Origin: Candidatus Rubrivivax defluviihabitans
Lineage (GTDB): Bacteria > Pseudomonadota > Gammaproteobacteria > Burkholderiales > Burkholderiaceae_C
DNA length: 64,000 bases
Direction: 5' to 3'
Assembly (NCBI GenBank): GCA_016709385.1
Contig: JADJMW010000005.1
Span: 186,001-250,000 of the forward strand
This document shows positions 59,919 through 64,000 of this stretch, piece after piece. Position numbers and translations under genes: made by a program. The notes below the pieces were generated by a model that saw only the letters and a program-made list of their open reading frames with translations, had not been told where the DNA came from and ran no database searches. Within the stretch, counting starts at the first letter, position 1; every line of letters starts with the position of its first letter.

Positions 59919-60461
59919 ATGCATGAAACCCGCATTCCCGCCCACCCCAGCGCCACCGGGCACGACGTGCACCACACCCTGCGTCAGCTCGGTTCACGCG
60001 CCCACCAGTTGCGTGCCGCCACACTCGCCGCCGACCATTTCAACACGCTGCAAGACACGCAGGACAAGGACACCGGTTCCTGGCTGATGTCGTGCGCGCT
60101 GGCGTTGTCGGCCGACCTCGCCGAGGATATCGACGGCCTGGCGCGGTCGCTGCGGGAACAGCCGGTCGACACCGCACTGCAGGCCAAGGTGTCGGGCTTG
60201 CGCGTGCGCACGCACCAGTTGCACGCCGCCGCACGGGCGGCCGATCATTTCCTGGACCGGGAGAGCAACGAGGACCGCGAAACCGGTTCGTGGCTGATCG
60301 CCACGGCCAGCAGCCTGGCGCAGAAGCTGGCGGCCGAACTCGACGACAACGTGCTGCCGCAGCGTCGCCCGCTGGTGGACAAGTCGGCACTCGGGCCGCA
60401 TGACGCCGGACTGGCACGGCGCGTGGCCGCAGCCACCGCGCCGCTGTACGGCGCGGCTTGA
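59919..60461 (+). CDS. hypothetical protein with internal tandem duplication
   Basis: 180 residues, unrecognised. Two copies of about 50-55 residues are visible: RAHQLRAATLAADHF ... DKDTGSWLMSCALALSADLA and RTHQLHAAARAADHF ... DRETGSWLIATASSLAQKLA. Shared R-x-H-Q-L, A-A-D-H-F and the TGSWL block are the landmarks. The repeat units look helical. No signal or membrane segment is seen. It starts 18 bp after the helicase gene (ATG at 59919), perhaps in the same transcript. The function is unknown. Confidence 0.7.
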   Translation: MHETRIPAHPSATGHDVHHTLRQLGSRAHQLRAATLAADHFNTLQDTQDKDTGSWLMSCALALSADLAEDIDGLARSLREQPVDTALQAKVSGLRVRTHQLHAAARAADHFLDRESNEDRETGSWLIATASSLAQKLAAELDDNVLPQRRPLVDKSALGPHDAGLARRVAAATAPLYGAA

Positions 60462-60512
60462 GCCCGCCTGGTCCGGCGACGCCAGCCCGCCAGGCCGGCC
60501 GTGCCGAGAAGA

Positions 60513-60589
<77 letters not shown>

Positions 60590-60619
60590 AGCCGAAGATT
60601 GTAGCGGCGGGGGGCTGGC

Positions 60620-61156
60620 TTACGAAGGAGCTCGCGAAGGGCACGGCGCGGGAAGCTGCTGCAACTGCCGCGCCACCGCCAGGCACTGCCGGATATGCTG
60701 TTCGCAGACGAATTTCAGTGCCGTGAAGGTGAGTGCGGCCGACACCGCCTGCCCCGCCAGCGGCACGAATTTGGCCGCCTGCTGCGTGGTCAGGCGCACG
60801 CCCACGAGCCTGATCAGGCGCAGCACCAGGTCCTGCGTCACGACGCGGCCCACCAGCAGCCCGCCGCCGGCGCTGATGGCCTTGTAGACGACGATGCGGC
60901 GCTCGGGCGCCAGCCGCTCGATCTGCTCCGGCGTGAGTCCGAATTCGGCGTTGATCTGCGGCAGCAGCCGGATCAGCACGCCCAGGTCGGTGAGCCAGTC
61001 GATGCCCGGCACGGGAACCACGGCCACGCCGGCGGCGAACAACGCATTCTTCGTCACCTTCCGGCGGCAGCGCTGCGCGATGGCCTGCAGGCCGGCCTCG
61101 GCGCTGCCGGCCACCCCCGGCACCACTTCCCATTCGGTGGGAATGGCCTCGGCCAT
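60620..61156 (-). CDS. DUF697/EcsC-like membrane-associated protein
   Basis: 178 residues. Small-hydrophobic segments and a PxPGIDW element (NALFAAGVAVVPVPGIDWLTDLGVLIRLLPQ) resemble the DUF697/EcsC-type family found in bacteria, which has no well defined function. C-terminal AAKFVPLAGQAVSAALTFTALKFV is a second hydrophobic segment. The ATG overlaps the rraA stop (TGATG); a GTG one codon upstream is possible. It is the last gene in the lrp-rraA operon. Confidence 0.65.
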   Translation of the reverse strand: MAEAIPTEWEVVPGVAGSAEAGLQAIAQRCRRKVTKNALFAAGVAVVPVPGIDWLTDLGVLIRLLPQINAEFGLTPEQIERLAPERRIVVYKAISAGGGLLVGRVVTQDLVLRLIRLVGVRLTTQQAAKFVPLAGQAVSAALTFTALKFVCEQHIRQCLAVARQLQQLPAPCPSRAPS

Positions 61157-61671
61157 CACACCAGCGCCCGCTCGGCCACAACGATGCCGTCGGCGTCGGC
61201 GTAGAGCCAGTCACCCGGGCGGACCCAGGTGCCCTGCACCTGCACCGGCACGTCGCGCTGGCCTTCTTCGCGCTTCACGGTGGGCAGCGGCACGGCGGCC
61301 AGGGCGCGGATGCCGGTGGCGCAGGCCGCCAGTTCGGCCACGTCGCGCACGCAGCCGTCCACCACCACGCCGGCCCAGCCGTTGCGCGCGGCGGCCGCGC
61401 CCAGGTTGCCGCCGACCAGCGCGCGCCGCAGCGAGCCGCCGCCGTCGACCACCAGCACGCGGCCATGGCCGGGGGAGTCCACCGCCGCCTTGACCAGCGA
61501 GTTGTCCTCGAAGCACTTGACGGTGCTGACCGGCCCGCAGAAGCGGCCGCGGCCGCCGAAGTCCTTGAAGACCGGCGGCAGCACGCGCAGCGTCTGGCCG
61601 TCCTTGTGCGCGTCGCAGAGGTCGCAGGTGGCGAATGGGGCGGCTGTGGCGAGCGTGGCAGGGGCAGTCAT
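61156..61671 (-). CDS. rraA: RraA family protein (ribonuclease E activity regulator / HMG aldolase type)
   Basis: 171 residues. The RraA fold motifs are GRVLVVDGGGSLRRALVGGNLG and GWAGVVVDGCVRDVAEL, including the metal-linked R-D pair of the class II pyruvate aldolase/RraA family. Members act as inhibitors of RNase E or as 4-hydroxy-4-methyl-2-oxoglutarate aldolases, which sequence cannot separate here. The start is the ATG at 61671 that overlaps the stop of the lrp gene (ATGA). Confidence 0.9.
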   Translation of the reverse strand: MTAPATLATAAPFATCDLCDAHKDGQTLRVLPPVFKDFGGRGRFCGPVSTVKCFEDNSLVKAAVDSPGHGRVLVVDGGGSLRRALVGGNLGAAAARNGWAGVVVDGCVRDVAELAACATGIRALAAVPLPTVKREEGQRDVPVQVQGTWVRPGDWLYADADGIVVAERALV

Positions 61672-62141
61672 GCGGCGGCTTCCTTGATGTGTTTCACCCG
61701 CGGCAGCATCACCTGGTGCTGGCGCAGGGTCTTGAGGATGATCGAGGTCGAAGTTTCCGCCAAAAGGCACAGCTGCGAGACCACGGCGTCCAGATGTTCC
61801 ACGTCGACGACGGCGATCTCCAGCATCCAGCTGTCCTCGCCGGTCACGTTCCAGGCATTCACGATCTCCGGCGACTCGTCGATGAAACGCGACATGCGCG
61901 CGAAATCGGCGCGGCCCACGCGCACCAGGGCGCGGATGCCATAGCCCAGCGCCGCCAGATTGACGGTGGCGCGGTAGCCGGTGATGACCCCAGCGGCTTC
62001 CAGCTTGCGCACGCGCTCGGCCACGGCCGGCTGACTGAGGTGCACGCGGCGGCCGAGTTCGGCCAGGCTGAGCCGCGCGTCGGCCTGCAATTCGGCCAGG
62101 ATACGGGTGTCGAAGGCGTCGATTTCGGGCTTGTTCTGCAT
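61668..62141 (-). CDS. Lrp/AsnC family transcriptional regulator
   Basis: 157 residues. The N-terminal HTH lies in SLAELGRRVHLSQPAVAERVRKLEAAGVITGY, and the RAM effector domain follows (GYGIRALVRVGRADFARM, then EEDSWML-like and TSTSIILKT). The ATG at 62141 gives MQNKPEID; an ATG at 62162 would add seven residues. The amino acid ligand is unknown. It heads the overlapping lrp-rraA-DUF697-like operon and is divergent from the EamA transporter by 104 bp, which it may control. Confidence 0.92.
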   Translation of the reverse strand: MQNKPEIDAFDTRILAELQADARLSLAELGRRVHLSQPAVAERVRKLEAAGVITGYRATVNLAALGYGIRALVRVGRADFARMSRFIDESPEIVNAWNVTGEDSWMLEIAVVDVEHLDAVVSQLCLLAETSTSIILKTLRQHQVMLPRVKHIKEAAA

Positions 62142-62245
62142 TTCAAAGACTTTGCGCTTCATTTTAGAAGAATGCAAGCTTGAGCATTCGTTTGTCCTTT
62201 GAAATGCCATGGAAAGCCGGCGCTCGCCTTCGTAAAATGCGAACC

Positions 62246-63181
62246 ATGTCGCCGACCCTCGCCCTCGCTTCCCCGGCGCCGCTGCGCCTGCCGCCGCTGA
62301 TCGTCGGCTGCCTGGCCGCCACCTGGCTGATCTGGGGTTCCACCTACCTGGCCATCAAGTGGGCGCTGGTCAGCCTGCCGCCGTTCTTCCAGATGGGCAC
62401 CCGCTTCGTCGCCGCCGGCCTGCTGCTGGGGGCTTTCGCCTTGTGGCGCGGCGCGCGCTGGCCGAATCGCGACGAGTGGCTCAGCGCCGTGGTGCTGGGC
62501 GCCCTGATGCTGGGCGGCGGCTATGGCGCCACGGCGGTGGCGCAGACCAGCGTCAGCTCCGGCCTGGTGGTGGCCTTCATCGCCGTGGTGCCGGCGGTGG
62601 TGGCGCTGGCGCAGTGGCCCTACGGCGTGCGGCCCACGGCGCTGGAAACCGGCGGCATTGCGCTCGGCCTGGTCGGCGTGCTGCTGCTGACCCAGGGGCA
62701 GGGTTTCGCGGCATCGCCGGCCGGGCTGCTGGCCATCGGCCTGGCCTGCGCGACCTGGTCGCTGGGCACGGTGTGGGCGCTGCACGGCCTGCCCGGCGGC
62801 CGGCGCCTGACCCTGGCTCCCGGTGCCGCCGGTTATGCCAGCCAGATGCTGGCCGGCGGCCTGATGCTGCTCGCCGGGTCGTGGTTGGCCGGTGAACAGC
62901 CGGTGCTGCCGCCCGACGGCCGCGCGCTGGCCTCGTGGTTCTACCTCGTCGTGGCCGGCTCGGTGGTTGGCTTTTCCGCCTACATGGTGCTGCTGCAGCG
63001 CACCAGCGCGGCCTTGGCGTCGAGCTACACCTTCGTCAACCCGATCATCGGCCTGGTGCTCGGTGCCACGCTCGGCGGCGAACTCATCAGCGGCCTGGAG
63101 TGGGGCGCCGCCGGCGTCGTCTCGGCCGGCGTGGTGCTGCTGCTGATGGGGCGGCGCGAGGCGTCTGTTCAGCCCCGCTGA
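62246..63181 (+). CDS. EamA/DMT family transporter (YedA-like)
   Basis: 311 residues with about ten membrane helices in two EamA repeats (LIVGCLAATWLIWGSTYLAIKWALV is the conserved start with GSTYL). The second half repeats it: SFYLVVAG-like, then SSYTFVNPIIGLVLGATLGGE with the PxxxxxxG pattern. It is likely a drug/metabolite or amino-acid exporter. The start is the ATG at 62246; ATGs at 62237 and upstream are possible. Its last 13 bases overlap the thiamine-diphosphate enzyme gene on the minus strand. Confidence 0.9.
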   Translation: MSPTLALASPAPLRLPPLIVGCLAATWLIWGSTYLAIKWALVSLPPFFQMGTRFVAAGLLLGAFALWRGARWPNRDEWLSAVVLGALMLGGGYGATAVAQTSVSSGLVVAFIAVVPAVVALAQWPYGVRPTALETGGIALGLVGVLLLTQGQGFAASPAGLLAIGLACATWSLGTVWALHGLPGGRRLTLAPGAAGYASQMLAGGLMLLAGSWLAGEQPVLPPDGRALASWFYLVVAGSVVGFSAYMVLLQRTSAALASSYTFVNPIIGLVLGATLGGELISGLEWGAAGVVSAGVVLLLMGRREASVQPR

Positions 63182-63999
63182 GCCGCGGCGCGGATCGCAC
63201 CCAGCGTGGTGCGCGAAGTGATGACGTCGGTGTCCAGCTTCAGGTGCAGCAGCGTCGGTGTGCCGGCCCGCACGAATCGCCGCAGCGCCGGTTCGAAATC
63301 TTCCGTGCGGGCGATGAATTCGCTGCGCCAGCCGAAGGCGCGCGCGAAGGCGGCGAAGTCGGGGTTGAAGAGGTCGCTGCCGCTGGTGCGGCCCGGATAT
63401 TCGCGCTCCTGGTGCATGCGGATGGTGCCGTAGCTGCCGTTGTCGACGACCACCGAGAGCAGTCTCTTCGCGCCGTAACCCGTGGCGGTGGCCAGTTCCT
63501 GGCCTGTCATCAGGAAATCGCCATCGCCGGCCAGGTTGACCACCGTGCGCTGCGGGTGCAACAGGGCCGTGGCCACCGCCGCCGGCAGGCCGTAGCCCAT
63601 GGCGCCCGAGGTCGGCGCCAGCTGCGTGCGGCCGTGGTGCTGCAGGCCGGGGTGGCGACAGTAACGGTGCAGCCAGCCGCTGTAGTTGCCGGCGCCGTTG
63701 GTGAAGACGGTGTCCTCGGGCAGCAGGCGCTGCAGCGTCTTCACCACCACCGCCAGGTCCAGCGGCTCGACCGCCGGCGCCACCAGGTTGGCTTCGTAAT
63801 CGGCGCGCGCCGCCGCGGTGTGGGCTGCCCAGGGCAGGTCGGCCGGCGCCGCCAGTGACTCCAGCGCCTTGGCGGCCACCGCCATCGAGGCCTGCAGCAG
63901 CAACTCGGCGGCGTAGACGCGGCCCAGTTCCTCCGCCCCGGCATGGATGTGCACCAGCTTCTGCGTCGGCCGCGGCGCCTGCAGCAGCGCATAGCCGCC
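63169..63999 (-). CDS. thiamine-diphosphate-dependent enzyme, acetolactate synthase-like (C-terminal part, 5' end cut)
   Basis: 277 residues are visible and the frame continues past the right edge, so the N-terminal part is outside. The C-terminal TPP domain has LAPTSGAMGYGLPAAVATALLH and the GDG-x-N cofactor motif (VNLAGDGDFLMTGQELATA, then DNGSYGTIRMHQ). Members include acetolactate synthase, benzoylformate decarboxylase and related enzymes. The central domain is only partly visible (LVHIHAGAEELGR), and no ilvN-like regulatory gene is adjacent, so a catabolic or biosynthetic role is open. Confidence 0.88.
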   Translation of the reverse strand, partial: GGYALLQAPRPTQKLVHIHAGAEELGRVYAAELLLQASMAVAAKALESLAAPADLPWAAHTAAARADYEANLVAPAVEPLDLAVVVKTLQRLLPEDTVFTNGAGNYSGWLHRYCRHPGLQHHGRTQLAPTSGAMGYGLPAAVATALLHPQRTVVNLAGDGDFLMTGQELATATGYGAKRLLSVVVDNGSYGTIRMHQEREYPGRTSGSDLFNPDFAAFARAFGWRSEFIARTEDFEPALRRFVRAGTPTLLHLKLDTDVITSRTTLGAIRAAAQRG

Positions 64000-64000
64000 G

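Overview
The window is chromosomal DNA of a very GC-rich betaproteobacterium. Gene content and local order (polA / DUF2782 / thrB / BPSS1780-type membrane protein; crp-type regulator / ftsK / lolA / rarA; pepA-holC divergent from lptFG; cbiX-cysB) point to Burkholderiales, most likely the Comamonadaceae / Rubrivivax-Leptothrix group. That placement is an inference from gene content and composition. Coding density is high and most of the window is core genome: no transposase, integrase, phage gene or CRISPR array is visible.

Layout. 1-7.3 kb: a cut NuoE-NuoF fusion protein of NAD-dependent formate dehydrogenase type, metG, a BamE-like lipoprotein with a CYTH-CHAD protein, a DUF3460 protein with scpA, and an unknown small acidic protein. 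7.3-14.3 kb: polA; a group II intron with its reverse transcriptase/maturase lying between the polA promoter side and the polA start codon; and the divergent DUF2782-thrB-membrane protein operon. 14.4-24.4 kb: a Tat-exported PhoX-like protein, uvrD/pcrA, guaC, an S41 protease lipoprotein and valS. 24.3-31.3 kb: a 2-hydroxyacid dehydrogenase-like protein with altered catalytic residues, galU, a TusA-like protein, a Nudix hydrolase, a palindromic intergenic repeat, cysM, tRNA-Leu, a rhomboid protease, an epimerase-like protein, a ferredoxin reductase and a tiny Cys-rich protein.

31.3-43.0 kb: livHMGF branched-chain amino-acid transporter genes; the chain crp-like / ftsK / lolA / rarA on the minus strand; then trxB and rpmB-rpmG on the plus strand; then the detached livK-type binding-protein gene. 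43.2-52 kb: holC-pepA, lptF-lptG-cbiX-cysB-aminotransferase, and a FimV-like protein. 52.1-58 kb: a class II aldolase divergent from a Crp/Fnr regulator, an APH-fold kinase and an acyl-CoA dehydrogenase that look like a lipid or hydroxy-acid catabolic unit; an unknown protein; a GST; tRNA-Arg. 57.8-64 kb: a second UvrD-family helicase, an internally duplicated unknown protein, tRNA-Pro, an overlapping lrp-rraA-DUF697-like operon, an EamA transporter, and the C-terminal part of a thiamine-diphosphate enzyme cut by the window end.

Points most worth a second look: the group II intron inserted in sense orientation two bases before the polA start codon; the Crp / APH-kinase / acyl-CoA dehydrogenase operon, which resembles the bacterial counterpart of the ACAD10/11 4-hydroxyacyl-CoA route; the tandem-duplicated 180-residue unknown protein; and the dehydrogenase-like protein lacking the family's catalytic His. 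Apart from the intron's non-coding RNA part (about 11510-12093), no stretch longer than 300 bases lacks a gene.
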